A stretch of DNA of 64,000 nt, from NCBI RefSeq assembly GCF_019279795.1, contig NC_056738.1, positions 476,953,988 to 477,017,987 on the forward strand. The letters run 5' to 3'. The notes beneath the pieces are model-generated. The model made no database searches. It was not told the origin of the DNA and saw nothing but the letters and a program-made list of their open reading frames with translations. Position 1 is the stretch's first letter; every line of letters starts with the position of its first letter. Source of the stretch: Protopterus annectens (lineage: Eukaryota; Chordata; Ceratodontiformes; Protopteridae). Position numbers and translations under genes: made by a program. Shown in pieces: positions 11,040 to 23,899 of the stretch.

Positions 11040-12917
11040 AGAGAGAGAGAGACAGAAAAACACGGGGTCGAATGTACCTCAACAGGTGTGTGTGACCAAG
11101 GCATGGACTGTAGACAAGTGTTGATACTGCAGTGCCATTCCACCTTCCCAAAACAGTGTACCCATTAACTACCACATAGGTAGAGATCTACCTAACAGTG
11201 AAGGTGTGATAAGGGAACATGGGACACAGGTGGACAGTAGCCTCCACTTTGATGAAGACAGTGCCACACTACACCTGTAATCTATCTGTGTGGTATGTGT
11301 CATGACAACAGGTGTGTCATCTATGGAAGTATAGGGTAGAGTTTCCCTCTACTCATCACAATGCCCTGTGTGGTATGTACTTCACATAACAACTACACGG
11401 TGAACAGGCCACAGACAGACCTCCCAGAGGGTAATACTGGCCGCAAACAGATGCCCTATACAGACTGACTCACAAAACCACAGCTACACTGTATTGCATA
11501 CTGGCCACACAGATGTGACCTCTGCCGGACATACAGAGGTATGTCACACCCATAGCTGGGTGACAACCACTATGGCAACATATCACAATCCCTCCAGGAT
11601 ACACACTCTAGGGCCCTAAACCTTGTCAGCTCACTAAACGGCATATGCTGGAGAGATAGGTTCCCATCTCAGAGATGTGTCATACACTGGAAAAGACCAC
11701 ATAGCAATAGCAAACAAGGCTCCTCCTTAGCAGTTGTTATAAATACCCCTGATGATTGTGTGGGAGATTGGTAATACACCCCAGGAAACACCTCTGTGTT
11801 TCAGGTTGGCAGGGGCAAGTGAAATCAAAGTACATGTGTGTCAAAGGCCAGGGTAGCATATGGCTAGGCTGCCGTAGGCCCTAGGGCCAATAGCATATTA
11901 CCTACCTATGACACTATGCACTCACACATGTACTTAATGCAATAGCTGCTATGTGAGGTTGAATATGTGTAACGCTGAATGTGTGCAAGGTCTGTAAAGG
12001 TGTGATAGCTTAGTGTGATGTTGTATGTGACATGGTAGTGCCTATTCTAGCTGTGAGGACAGCAACTGATGTGTAATGTACTGTTAGGCAGACATAGTAG
12101 TACGGCATATGATGTGGCGTAGTTCTCCGTTGAGGAATGTGGTGTCTCATTGTAGGCTAAAGCAATACATGTATGCTTAGTGAGTGGTACTGCTGGTAAA
12201 TCCATCACCAATATGAACTGTAGTACTACCTGAAGCTGTAGGCCTAGACAGCACAGTATGGTGTGTGTTCACATAGCTTGGAAACACTGTCATGTGTGTT
12301 TCCTGTAGTCTCCACAGAGGACAGAATGCAGGCATAAGGGTGTGTAAGTAGTGGCACACAGTACCATATGGTACACAGGTAATGCTCATCTGTGCTGGCA
12401 TACAGTGGTACGTTGTATGTTTGCCTGATGTGTGTGTGATTATGCCTGTACAATGGCTGCAATCATATGTGTGTTACAGGGTAAACATGTGTATCCAGCA
12501 ACATATATAGTCTGTTACAGCAGTATGCCACCTATAGTAACAACTGGACACATCTGTTAGGCAGGGCTATGGCATCAATGACTAGGGTGGTTGATTGGTA
12601 CTACTCTACCTGTATTTTACATCCATTGCAATGGATGACATATCTGTCCATGCATTGGTGTGATATACACCCCTGTCTTGAGGTTGTGCAATGTGTCACA
12701 AACAGTGTGTCGGGTACTGTTGTATAGTGGTGTGATATATAGAGTCTGTCAGGTAGTGTTAGTTAGTTGTGGCCTGAGAACCAATAAGTGGTATTGAACG
12801 TGTGTAACCTCTGACAGACAATAAGATGGTATATATGTCAGTAAAGTGATATCTGTGGGTAAAGGTGTAAAGTGTGCCACAGGACACTCTCACACATATT
12901 GTTCATATCTTTTTCAG
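11040..12917. other. No gene seen
   Basis: Spacer rich in TGTGT/ACACA phrases, with no supported coding frame. A promoter and first exon for gene B may lie here, since the coding exon at 12918 is preceded by an acceptor-like TCTTTTTCAG. Confidence 0.35.
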
Positions 12918-15015
12918 CCAGATGGCCCACCAACGCAACCCAGCGTACACCGCAGATGAGGAAGAGGTGATAACCGACAGCCTATTGCAGCTGTACACAA
13001 TGCTCTTCTCCAGAAGCAGCCAGCACCAGCAAGAGAGGACTGCACTGTGGCAGGAACTTGTTCGTTGAGTAAATGACATAGGCATGCATAACCTGACATA
13101 TGAGCAGGTACACCATCACTGCAGTGATTTAATTAGACAAGACTGGCAGCGTGCGTCTGATATCCAAAGACAGCAGCTTGCCACAGGTGGTGGGGTGGCC
13201 ATTCATCCCCACCTCACCAGAATGGGAGGAGCTGCTCCTAAGTCTGGTGGCTCCTGTACAACAGCTACATCAACCTCTGACATGTGTTGTAATGGAGGCC
13301 GGAGCCACCCAGCACATCCACCTGGAGCAAGCAGGTAACATGCCCTATCTGTAGACTACTGTTAACTGTATTGTTAGATTATGTGTGCGTGAGATGTGTA
13401 CTGTGTGTTTAGCAGTTCTGCTGCCTAGTGTTGTGCAATATGGATAGTTTGAATAATATCTCTACACCTGTGACTGTTGACTGTTGTTGTACTGCAGTTT
13501 AGCATACCCACTGTAGCAATGCCACAGTTGTGGCCACTGATGAACCCTCTCATATTCTCGTAGGTCCCTTTGGTGTGATGGCAGGGCAACTGATCCATGC
13601 TGGTGAGTGTGTTATACCTGCAATGTTGGTAATGAAATATGCATGTCATAGGTGAGGTGTAGGCCATGTACATGTAACACACCTATGCATAATGCATGCC
13701 GTGCATGTTTGCTGTGAGACGTTGCACAGCTCAGTAATGTCAGTAGCTGCCTCAATGACATGCAATACACAGAGCATGACACACAGTTGTGGCAACCCTG
13801 TACTGCACATTGGATAGGCATAGTTGCAAAACCTGTACACAACATAACACATTTATCACATGCAGTACACAAAGTCATGCTACATATGGCATAACCACAC
13901 ACCCGCTGTAAGGTCATACTTCAATATCCCACATGTCATCCACACACACATGATGTACCTCAGGGGTAGAGGCCTACCATGGGGCTGTGCAACACTCTTC
14001 AACACATAACACAGTCATGTTAGGCAATGCTCCCTACTGGGCACCTCATGCACCCATGTACAAAGTGGCTGTGTAATAGTGAACGTATCCACGGCACTGC
14101 AGTTCAGGTACAGCATGCTAGGCGGTGGTCTGTCACACAGTAGTAGCCGTGAGTGACCACAGGATGCATGATGATGATGATGGCACATGGTACTACACCC
14201 CATCCAGTTACAGTGACCACAGTACTACACATAGCAGTCTTTGCTGTGCACTTCATTGTTCTGTGTGTGCAAACATATGCACCTATACACACCATGCATA
14301 GCATGTTGTGTGTGTGCTTACATTTGCTAGTATACACATTTTGCACATCAGTCGCCATCTGTACAAAGAGTCACATATATGTCCTGGAATGCTATTGGGT
14401 GTATAGGTCACATGACACACATTGGGTATGTGTGGTGTTTAATGTTGCAGTCGTGTAGCATGCCATGTCATGGCTGGCACTGACATATCTGCAATATGTC
14501 CCACACTCACCATAACCACTGTACAATGTCCATGTCGTGCATTGGGATTCCTTCATGTCTACATGCACCACTCATCCCATGTCTGTACATTGCATGCATT
14601 TGCTACACCTGTGCCCACTATTATGTGATATGGACACAGACATTGTCATCAGACATGGCAATCTATGTGTCACACAGATAACACATGCAGCCATGGTATG
14701 TATACCATTGAGTGATGGTGCACATGACATTGCAGAGCAGATAATACTTGCACAGCAATGTTGTGTCCATATACACAGTGTGTTCCAGGGTGTAGCCAAT
14801 CACTGAACAACTACACACATGCATCAAAGCCATGTATAATGTCATTAGATAGGGCTGTCTACACTTGCACGGCATGGTGTTGAGCAACACATGGTCTGCA
14901 TGCTGACATATGTGTGGTGACTGTTTGCCTTGTGATACTGTAACCCACCATCACCCACTATTGTGTATGTGTTGGATTGCTGGTGTGTGTGTGTATGTGC
15001 TTTGGTGAGCAGTGT

Positions 15016-15251
15016 ATTTCTGTGCATGTGTGCACGTGTGCATGTGTGCATGTCTTCATGTGTGCATGTGTGCATGTGTTCATGTGTGCATGTGTTCATG
15101 TGTGCATGTGTGCATGTGTTCATGTGTGCATGTGTTCATGTGTGCATGTCTGTATGTGTTCATGCGTGCATGTGTTCATGTGTTCATGTTTTCATGTGTG
15201 CATGTGTGCATGTGTGCATGTGTTCATGTGTGCATGTGTGCATGTGTGCTA
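15016..15251 (+). repeat. CATGTGTG/CATGTGTT short tandem repeat
   Basis: About 235 bp built on CATGTGTGCATGTGTTCATG with variants, in the intron before the third exon of gene B. It gives long Cys/Val/His frames on all three plus-strand frames, which are not genes. Confidence 0.9.
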
Positions 15252-16574
15252 ACATCATGTACAGATTGTAAATTGTGTTTCCTGTCTTCCTTCCACAGGT
15301 GTTGAGTTAGGGGTGGCTGAATGCATCAGGGAACCTGATGTCACCACCACTAATAGTGGAGATGATGAGACATGTATTGTGGCACAGGAAGGTCTGACAG
15401 GTTCTGTCATTGGTCCGCCAATCGACAGTACACAGTGGTCAACCCCAGTGGCGGCTGGTGACTTCAACTCACAGGGGGGCTGCAGGAGACGCTGAATGGG
15501 CGGGGTCAAAGGGAAGGGGTGTGGTCAACCATAAAGAGGAGGAGCTATGCACAAAACCACAAAAAAACTAACTTTAATTAAATACGCTGCCCTGGGTGGC
15601 AAACCATCATTATGAAAGTCCAATCAAGACAAAAATAAGTGTAGAAGAATAAAAATATTTCAATGCATTGGCTGCATGACAGCTTACTTAATATCTAGAT
15701 GGAAACAAAAGGTTGTGAGGCATGAAAAAATAAATTACTTTTTAAATACATTACTGGAATGCCAGTCAAAATCAAGTATAAGAAAAACCAGAAGCACTCA
15801 ACTCAAACCACTTCTCCTTGCACTGCAGTTCTAATTATAATATATTCAGCTTTATTAAAGTACCAAGCAACATGCTGAAAGTAGAAATCTATGTGATGCC
15901 CCACTTGTAAAAATGTTTCTTATCCAAAAAGACCTGCTGCCTGACAACTTGTTTCATGGGGAAAACATGATAAAAGTAAAAATGAAAAGCAAACAAGAAA
16001 CAAGCTCAAGATACATTGCTTAAAGGATTACTGTACAGGTTATGGACCACACATGATTGGCATTCTGTTTAGTTTACGGGTAAAGCCTGTAGAGATGACT
16101 GGAAGTCTCCAACAAGTGTAATGAGCTTTTAAAATAATGGAATCCTGTCCTTTAATACCCAAGGCTTATACATTATCTAGTCAAGTATTCTCTGCATGGC
16201 AACAACAGAAAGGCTTTCAATGTTGGCAATTCTTTAACAGTATGCTTATTAAAGCTTACTTGCATCTTACGATGTCAGACAAGCTTACCTTATGGTCATT
16301 AAAGCATTGCTACTTAAACACAGAGCAACAGGCACTTTGAGTAATAAGCATAAATCAACAGTACAAAAATATGACAGAAACCAGACCATTCTGCAAAATC
16401 AAGGACAGATGAAAAGCCACTGTAGTACTTATGCAGTGTGTCCTCCCCATCCAAGGTAGATACAACTACTCCTTGCCTTGCTTGGACACATCCAGAGTCA
16501 CTACATGGGGGTGCAGCAAGCATGTCACAATTTGAAATCTCTCTGGCTGACTGTGATGGCCCTGACACATTTGT

Positions 16575-17412
16575 CATACCTCTCAACTTCAAGAGCAAGA
16601 AATCTGGACAAAGCCATACACAGAAGTGGGACAAAGGCACAACAATAAGGACAATTTTAAATATTGCTCTAATAAACTTAGAAAGATAATAGAATAGGTC
16701 TTGCATTAGTATGAATTTTCTGAAGGGTATAAAATCTGAAACTCAAATGTCTGTCATTTTCTAACTTCAGTCTTTAGTGATTTGTCACTAATTTGCCAAA
16801 ACACAATTTTATGAAAAATGGACCAAAAATGTGATGCAAAAATATAAAATAGACACACAATACAGCTTCTACCTGTCAAAGAAGGGACACTTTAATATTA
16901 GTACTGCTACCTTGAGCAGCTGACAAAATAAAAGAATCTACATGCATTTCAAGTAATCTATAACTTTGATTATTACAGTTATTTCTTAATTGTAAACCCT
17001 CCATGTTTTCTTCCAAAATTGCTATTTTGCGGAGGGATTATTAGGGGCAAGAGCAACATTTTGAGCCAAAAATTGGGGACAGTTGAGAGGTTGGCTATGC
17101 CTAATTCTATAAAGCAATTTATTTGCATGTACCTCTCAACCTGTTAATGCAGTAAATCTGAACAAGCCCAAATATATTCGGGCACATATAAACAGTACTA
17201 AAAATTGCTCTTGTATAAATTGAGACAGTTGATAGAACGGCTCTTACTTTAACATGCATTTTTATGAAGGTTATGAAGTCTGAAACTTATTATTTAGTGA
17301 CTTCTGGCAAATCATTTAGGAATTAAAACTACAAATTTTATGAACAACAAACCAAAAATAAGAAGCAAAAATCTATTCATTCTTTGAAAATCTGGACAGT
17401 TGGGAGGTATAG
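16575..17412. repeat. Two MITE-like repeats of the ACCTCTCAAC type
   Basis: CATACCTCTCAAC at 16575 faces GTTGAGAGG at 17082, and ACCTCTCAAC at 17131 faces GTTGGGAGGTAT near 17399. A cleaner copy with the same ends is at 45818-45934. The stretches share phrases such as AAATCTGGACA. Confidence 0.55.
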
Positions 17413-17988
17413 TTCAGCTGGGCCTGTCTGAGTTTGCTGCCCCCGACAAAATAATGGTTGAACTGGAGCCTCTGCAGCCATTCCAATTAACCATTACTTG
17501 GCTATTTCACTCCATTTACCATAAACACTAATGTGCATACTGCTTTACTTCAATGATTGGACTTCATTTGAAAGTTTTATTTTGTATTTTACAGCACAAA
17601 CATTAAGTCATCTGTTAAACAAAGCAATGCAGTCTCACAATGAAAACTTAGCATTAAAACTTCTCTGCCCTTGAAACTCACATTCATTGAAACAGCATTG
17701 AAACCCACATTCAAAGAAAATACATTTTGCCAGTGGCAGATAAAGATTAATTTTGGGCTGTTTTGAATCATAGGCCCCTTGCATATGAAACATACATGTG
17801 CTCTTTGATACACCTTCCTCATTGTACTAAAAATTATATTCCTTGTACAATACAGTACACTTGTTAGAGGGTGTTTTAAATTTGTTTTGAACATTTTTCC
17901 AGTAAGCAATGAAACAAAACATATGCACCCATAATGGCAAAACTGCCCAGTTGAGAACATTTATCATAAAAAGTCTACTCAGACTTCC
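17413..17988. other. No gene seen
   Basis: AT-rich interior of the hAT element. A 123-codon minus-strand frame (17960-17589) has no recognisable domain. Confidence 0.35.
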
Positions 17989-18168
17989 ACAGTCCACCAT
18001 TATTAGTAAATATACACAATTCTACAGTCCACCATTATTAGTAAATATGCACAATTCCACAGTCCACCATTATTAGTAAATATGCACAATTCTACAGTCC
18101 ACCATTATCAGTAAATATGCACAATTCTACAGTGCACCTTTATCAGTAAATATGCACAATTCTACAGT
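17989..18168 (+). repeat. 35-bp tandem repeat, five copies
   Basis: The unit is ACAGTCCACCATTATTAGTA plus AATATGCACAATTCT. Copies begin at 17989, 18024, 18059, 18094 and 18129. Confidence 0.92.
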
Positions 18169-18339
18169 CCATATTCAGTGAATTCAGTTCTTGCCATAGC
18201 TGTCAACCTTAGCACAAAAACCTGGGCGAAGCCAATAATGGGGGCATACAGTCCCAAACATAGGGACAAATTTAAAATATTCATCTTATAAACTTAGAAA
18301 ATTGCTAGAAAAAAAGGTTGTGCTACTATGTACTCTGAA

Positions 18340-19925
18340 GAACATGAAGTTTGAAATTCAAATGCCGGTCAATTTTACTGCGGACAGAACAAAAACAATT
18401 TTCAGCAGAGACGCAGGGATTAATACTGCAGACACGTCTTTGTAAAATGGCAGGGCATCAGAGCAAATCCACACAAACACAGAGAGGAGATGCAGACTCC
18501 ACACAGAAGCCACCCCAACCAAGAATCAAACCAGAAAACCTATAGCTGCTAGGCAACAATACTACCACTGCACCATCAAATCTGCAAGGAATTACGCATT
18601 CAGAAACCTGAAGTCTGAAATTCAAATGCCGGTCAATTTTACTGCGGACAGAACAAAAACAATTTTCAGCAGAGACGCAGGAATTAATACTGCAGACACG
18701 TCTTTGTAAAATGGCAGGGCACCAGAGGAAATCCACACAAACACAGGGAGGAGATGCAGACTCCACAGAAACCACCCCAACCAAGAATCAAACCAGAAAA
18801 CCTACAGCTGTGAGGCAACAATACTAACACTGCACCATCAAATCTGCAAGGAATTAAACATTCAGAAACCTGAAGTCTGAAATTCAAATGCCTGTCAATT
18901 TTACTGCGGACAGAACAAAAACAATTTTCAGCAGAGACGCAGGGATTAATACTGCAGACACGTCTTTGTAAAATGGCAGGGCACCAGAGCAAATCCACAC
19001 AAATACAGGGAGGAGATGCAGACAGAAGCCACCCCAACCAAGAATCAAACCAGAAAACCTATAGTTGTGAGGTAACAATACTATCACTGCACCATCAATT
19101 ATACAAGGAATTAAACATTCAGAAACCTGAAGTCTGAAATTCAAATGCCTGTCAATTTTACTGCGGACAGAACAAAAACAATTTTCAGCAGAGACGGGAT
19201 TAAAACTGCAGACACATCTTTGTAAAATGGCAGGGCACCAGAGCAAATCCACACAAACACAGGCAGGAGATGCAGACTCCAAACAGAAGCCACCCCAACC
19301 AAGAATCAAACCAGAAAACCTATAGCTGTGAGGCAACAATACTACCACCACACCATCAATTATGCAAGGAATTAAACATTCAGAAACCTGAAGTCTGAAA
19401 TTCAAATGCCTGTCAATTTTACTGCGGACAGAACAAAACCAATTTTCAGCAGGGATTAAAACTGCAGACATGTCTTTGTAAAATGGCAGGGCACCAGAGC
19501 AAATCCACACAAACACATGGAGGAGATGCAGACTCCACACAGAAGCCACCCCAACCAAGAATCAAACCAGAAAACCTATAGCTGTGAGGCAACAATACTA
19601 CCGCACCATCAAATACGCAAGGAATTAAACATTCAGAAACCCTTAAGTCTGAAATTCAAATGCCTGTCAATTTTATTTAACATTTTTTAATTAGGACAGT
19701 CTGACTTGGAACAAATAAACAATTTTCAGCAGAGGCCCAGGAAGAAATAATGCAGACATGTCTTTGTAACATGGGAGGACACAAAAGCAAACCCACACAA
19801 ACACAGGGAGAAGATACAGACCCCACAAAGAAGGAACCCCAGCCAAGAATCAAACCCAAGAACCTGCAGCTCTGAGGCAACAATGCTACTACTACACCAT
19901 CAAATATCAAGCATTGCAACATTTA
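18340..19925 (-). repeat. Tandem array of a tRNA-headed SINE, six units of about 260 bp
   Basis: Units begin near 18353, 18617, 18879, 19137, 19397 and 19651. On the minus strand each has a tRNA-like head (GATGGTGCAGTGGTAGTATT, then TTTGATTC for box B), a body (GGCTTCTGTGTGGAGTCTGC) and a tail. The last unit keeps a longer tail matching the 3' end of the LINE at 32944-33045. The tandem form is unusual for a SINE and suggests amplification after insertion. The 224-codon frame across the units is an artefact. Confidence 0.85.
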
Positions 19926-19990
19926 CAAACCACAGATATTATGAGGAACAGATCAGATCGAATATGAGGCAAAAATCTGAAATTTTTTTA

Positions 19991-20082
19991 CAAATGGTGG
20001 TGGGTAGGGAACTCAAGTCTTTAACACCTGCATACAGGGTACAGGGTTCAAGCCTGAGGCATTCCCTACCACACCACCATAA
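19991..20082 (+). ncRNA. tRNA-like sequence with acceptor-stem pairing
   Basis: GGTAGGGA near 19999 pairs with TCCCTACC near 20070. A TTCAAGCC T-loop-like box lies between and CAGG/CCTG can form a T stem. The D and anticodon arms are weak. It is likely a SINE head or tRNA relic inside the hAT element. Confidence 0.45.
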
Positions 20083-21345
20083 GCACCTGGGGCATTTTCA
20101 CACACACACACACACACTCTCCAGTAAAGCACAAGCACCATATACACACAAATAAACATTTTAAATTAAAAAGCTAAACATTGTAAATTAAAGGGCACCT
20201 TACCTGAATACATCCAGCTAACGTACATCCTTCCCGCGCAATACTGAAGACCCGCGAGATTACAGTGCACAGACGTCTCCTTGTGTCCCCCTATGGGGAC
20301 GGCCGGACTGCCTTGAGCATGCACATAGACCGACAGTAGTTGGGACTCAGTCAATGTGCGAAGTCTGAAAAAATAATTTTTCTTTCTTTGAGGGGGCTGC
20401 AGTCCGGCAGCCCTATGCCACGAGCCGCCCCTGGTCAACCCCATCTATGCACACACTCATACTGCCATAGCTGAGGGACAGCATACAGCTGTCATTGACC
20501 AGGAGAGTGTGGTACCTATGGCACATGCATCCCCTCACAGCAGCCATAGCCGGATTACTGGAATGGTACCACATAGGTGGATGTCCAGGGGTTCTCGGGG
20601 GAGAACCACTGGTCGTATTGCCCCTGGCAGATGTGCCCCCAGAGGTATTACAAGCTCCAGTATGTTCTGGGCTGTAATGCAGGCACAGGCATGTATGGAA
20701 TGGTACACCCGACAGGGACTAAGGGTGCAGAGGGCCCATTACACTGCTATCAATGACAGCATCCGTGACCTTGCCGATGCCATCCGGAATTACACCGAGG
20801 TCATTGATAGCCATTGGGGGGTGACATTAGATGTCCTCCACAATGTATTAGCCATGAGCCAGGACCATGCGGGATGGATGAGAAGCCAACGCAGATGCAT
20901 ACCAACAACAGCATCAGCCGGCAGTCATCGCGGATGGACCATGGATCACACCCGTTCCCGTAGTGACAGTACCAGCCCAAGCAATGCTGGGGCTGGCCTG
21001 TCCATTGACCGTCCTACTAGACCACGTGCATGTGATGCTGGCCAGTCCCAGCAGGGACATGGGTCCAGTCATCATACCTCTGCCTCTGATGATAGCACCC
21101 AGTCAGGGTTGGTACCCGATACTGCCAGTAGCACCCCTGCTAGGCACAGGTACTGTGTCCATGGCCGGAGACAGTGATCTGTATGGCCTAGCAGGTACAG
21201 TCTGTGGCTGTCCCACAACTGCCCATATATGGCAGCCACATGGTGGAGTTGTGTGCATGCAGACACACACACATTTACCATACTACTAGGGCTCACACAT
21301 ACACAAACACATTACATCAACATTGGCCCATGCAGTACTGTTGTC

Positions 21346-21348
<3 letters not shown>

Positions 21349-21428
<80 letters not shown>
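21349..21428 (+). repeat. (CA)n microsatellite
   Basis: About 80 bp of uninterrupted CA dinucleotides downstream of Myb-like gene B. Confidence 0.95.
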
Positions 21429-21429
<1 letters not shown>

Positions 21430-21432
<3 letters not shown>

Positions 21433-23009
21433 TTCCGATTGGATGGGTCAATGCCGGGCTCTGGCAAGCCTATAACACACCCTGTGCATATGATGACACC
21501 TGTGCCACCTCCTGTCATCTGTCACATTGATGCAGGAATAGGCTAACATGGTTCTGATGCACAGGGTGACATTATAGCAGTGTAGCAATAGTAGCAAGCT
21601 GCCAACAGGAAAGTGTACTGATATCCTTGTAGGTATATCTAAGCAGGCATTATGCATCACAGCTCTGATAGTCATTGTAGCATTGTTTACACCAGTGTTA
21701 GGTCTGAGTATGTATTGTCCACCCATGTGCCACTTGGCTGAAGTGTACAGTGTTGCCAGCATGTGTTAGTGAGTGGACAGTATGTGTGTGATGTGTGCAT
21801 TACAAATTAGTGGGTGTACATCTGTGAACATGGTGTGTGCACACTGTCTGCATGTACGTGCATAGTGGACACGTGGGATGTGTGACATACCCTGTTCTAC
21901 ACATTGTTAACATCTCATGGTATCTTTCGATGGCCAGTATGCATTATACTACAGATATGTACTAACATGGGTACACTTGTGTGTATGACATGGGTTGGCA
22001 CTATGCTGTGGGTGATACAGTTGATATCTGTCAATGATCTGCAGTCTGGTAGCATACACCACCTCAACAGCATGACTATAACCAATCATTAGATGATGTC
22101 CCGACAAATGACTCACAGTTGTAGGGAACTCAGTAACAGTTGGATCCTTCCAGTACTATACTATAACAGTAACCAGTGGTATTGACCCACACACATTCCT
22201 GGGACCACACCTGTGTGGCATATAGCCCTCTTAGGTACATGCAAACACACTACGGATATGTCCACCCCCACCTGGAAATGCATGCATTGGCCTACACTAC
22301 ATTCCCTGGATGGGACGCATATCCTACACAAGGGTATCATACAGGCAGATACCTGTTGTCCAATACATGCTGTATAGCAGTACACCGTCTATGGCATAGT
22401 CATCCACATTTACTATACATAATATCCTGACATTACCACATAGGTGGTAGCCCTGAACATGTATGTTGGGTACCAATGTGTACAGACAGACACATGTTAT
22501 GTCATCTGTCCCTTGGTATCCACATATCCATAGGTATTGTGGGGTCCCTCGGTGTTTCAATTAACACATTAGGGGCCTGCATGCATATCCACAGGGCTGG
22601 TGCACACCTATAATGACTGTCTATTATTGCCAGTTGTTGTTGTGTATGAACATGTCGGACATATACCTCGGCACTTACCCTCACTCACAGTACTCTATAG
22701 CACGTGTCATGGTTGTGTGTGGCAGGGATGTCCTTGGCCACGGATCACTACATTGGCCGGTCTTGACGCATACATACATATGTGACCTATGATCTGAGAA
22801 GCAGTGGCACAATCTGTTGAAGGTTACAAATGTATTCATGTAGTATGCAGGCTTCACACCTATGCACTGATTGAGGTCACATGTGCACAAATTTATTTGA
22901 CACGCAGATACCCGATGTGTGCAATGCACATACTGTTTGAAACATATGTCATACCATAGTAAAAGCAAAACCCAGACTGCATTGACCACCTGTGGTACAC
23001 ACACATACA
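21430..23009. other. No gene seen
   Basis: Spacer of the giant element with scattered TGTGT/ACATG phrases and only short chance frames. Confidence 0.35.
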
Positions 23010-23880
23010 CACACTCAGCGTTTGCAGGACCCAAACCCCTACCTAACTATGTTATGATGCTAGAGAGATACGCATTAACACAGCGCGTTATATGCATTAC
23101 TGGGTGGTTGCTGTTCTCCTTGAATATTTGTAGGATGCTGACATCATCAGACTTTGCAAAGAGGGATGTACCTCTTTTAATGTGTTTTCCCAGTCTCCAA
23201 AAAGGCTACTCCTCTCAAAGGAAATCACCCCCCCCCCACACACACACACGCACTTGGCGTTTGCAGGACTCAAATCCCTACCTATGTTATGATGCTAGAG
23301 AGATACGCACTAACACAGTGTGCTATATGCATTACTGGGTGGTTGCTGTTCTCCTTGAATAATTGTAGGATGCTGACATCATCAGACTTTTTAAAGAGGG
23401 ATGTACTTCTTTTAATGTGTTTTCTCAGTCTCCAAAAAGGCTACTCCTCTCAAAGGAAATCACACATATACACACAACCCCCCCACACACACTTGGCATT
23501 TGAAAACTCAAATCCCTACCTAACTATGTTATGATGCTAGAGAGATATGCATTAACACAGCGAGCTATATGCATTACTGGGTGGTTGCTGTTCTCCTTGA
23601 ATATTTGTAGGATGCTGACATCATCAGACTTTGCAAAGAGGGATGTACCTCTTTTAATGTGTTTTCCCAGTCTCCAAAAAGGCTACTCCTCTCAAAGGAA
23701 ATCACACACATACACACAACCCCCACCCCACACACACTTGGTATTTGCAGGACTCAAACCCCTACCTAACTATGTTATGATACTAGAAAGATACACATTA
23801 ACACAACACACTATATGCTTTACTGGGTTGTTTCTGTTCTCCTGGTATATTTGTAGGATGATGACATCATCAAACTGGAC
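23010..23880 (+). repeat. Tandem array, about 3.5 units of 235-246 bp
   Basis: Each unit contains GTTATGATGCTAGAGAGATA, then GCATTAACACAGCG, GGATGCTGACATCATCAGAC and CTCTCAAAGGAAATCAC, ending in a CA-rich tract. Copies of the first phrase are near 23049, 23284, 23525 and 23771. It is distantly related to the array at 59870-60905. Confidence 0.88.
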
Positions 23881-23899
23881 ATGGTAATGTACGTACACA

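Larger units (their letters stand above)
15446..20433. mobile_element. hAT element, 4,988 bp, non-autonomous
   Basis: The left end CAGTGGCGGCTGGTG and the inverted right end CAGGGGCGGCTCGTG match hAT terminal repeats. The flanks are an exact 8-bp duplication, GTCAACCC (15438-15445 and 20434-20441). It lies inside an exon of Myb-like gene B. No hAT transposase was seen. Instead it carries MITE-like repeats, a 35-bp tandem repeat, a tandem SINE array and a tRNA-like sequence. Confidence 0.85.
12918..21177 (+). pseudogene. Myb/SANT-like protein B of the giant Harbinger element, interrupted
   Basis: The coding exon starts after TCTTTTTCAG with ATG at 12922. Its N-terminal Myb/SANT-like domain begins AYTADEEEVITDSLLQLY, then ALWQELV, then a TGA at 13066-13068 where the family has arginine. 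It resumes in frame with VNDIGMHNLTYEQVHHH. A frameshift follows near 13195; the other frame continues with PEWEELLLSLVAPV to a donor at 13334. A 39-bp exon (about 13564-13602) and an exon from 15299 follow. That exon is cut at 15446 by a hAT element and continues after it (20434-21177). The two halves are out of frame by one base, so another small indel exists. The last exon encodes a helix-rich stretch around MEWYTRQGLRVQRAHY and a polar tail. This domain arrangement is that of the Myb-like partner protein of many vertebrate Harbinger elements. Confidence 0.72.

Noticed and set aside
14963-15305. Three overlapping Cys/Val/His-rich frames of about 100 codons
   Set aside because: All come from one CATGTGTG short tandem repeat in an intron.
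17989-18168. Regular repeats that could suggest a CRISPR array
   Set aside because: The 35-bp units are contiguous without unique spacers, and the window is eukaryotic; the same holds for the 40-bp and 39-bp repeats.
18458-19558. Minus-strand frames up to 224 codons with repeated Cys-rich blocks
   Set aside because: They follow the units of the tandem SINE array; the protein repeat simply mirrors the DNA repeat.
19991-20082. Candidate functional tRNA gene
   Set aside because: The acceptor stem pairs but D and anticodon arms do not; it sits in a repeat-filled hAT element, so a relic is more likely.
20509-21177. Stand-alone gene of 222 codons
   Set aside because: It is the continuation of the Myb-like gene B exon after the hAT insertion, as the exact target duplication shows.
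21204-21546. His-Thr repeat frames
   Set aside because: Translation of the (CA)n tract.
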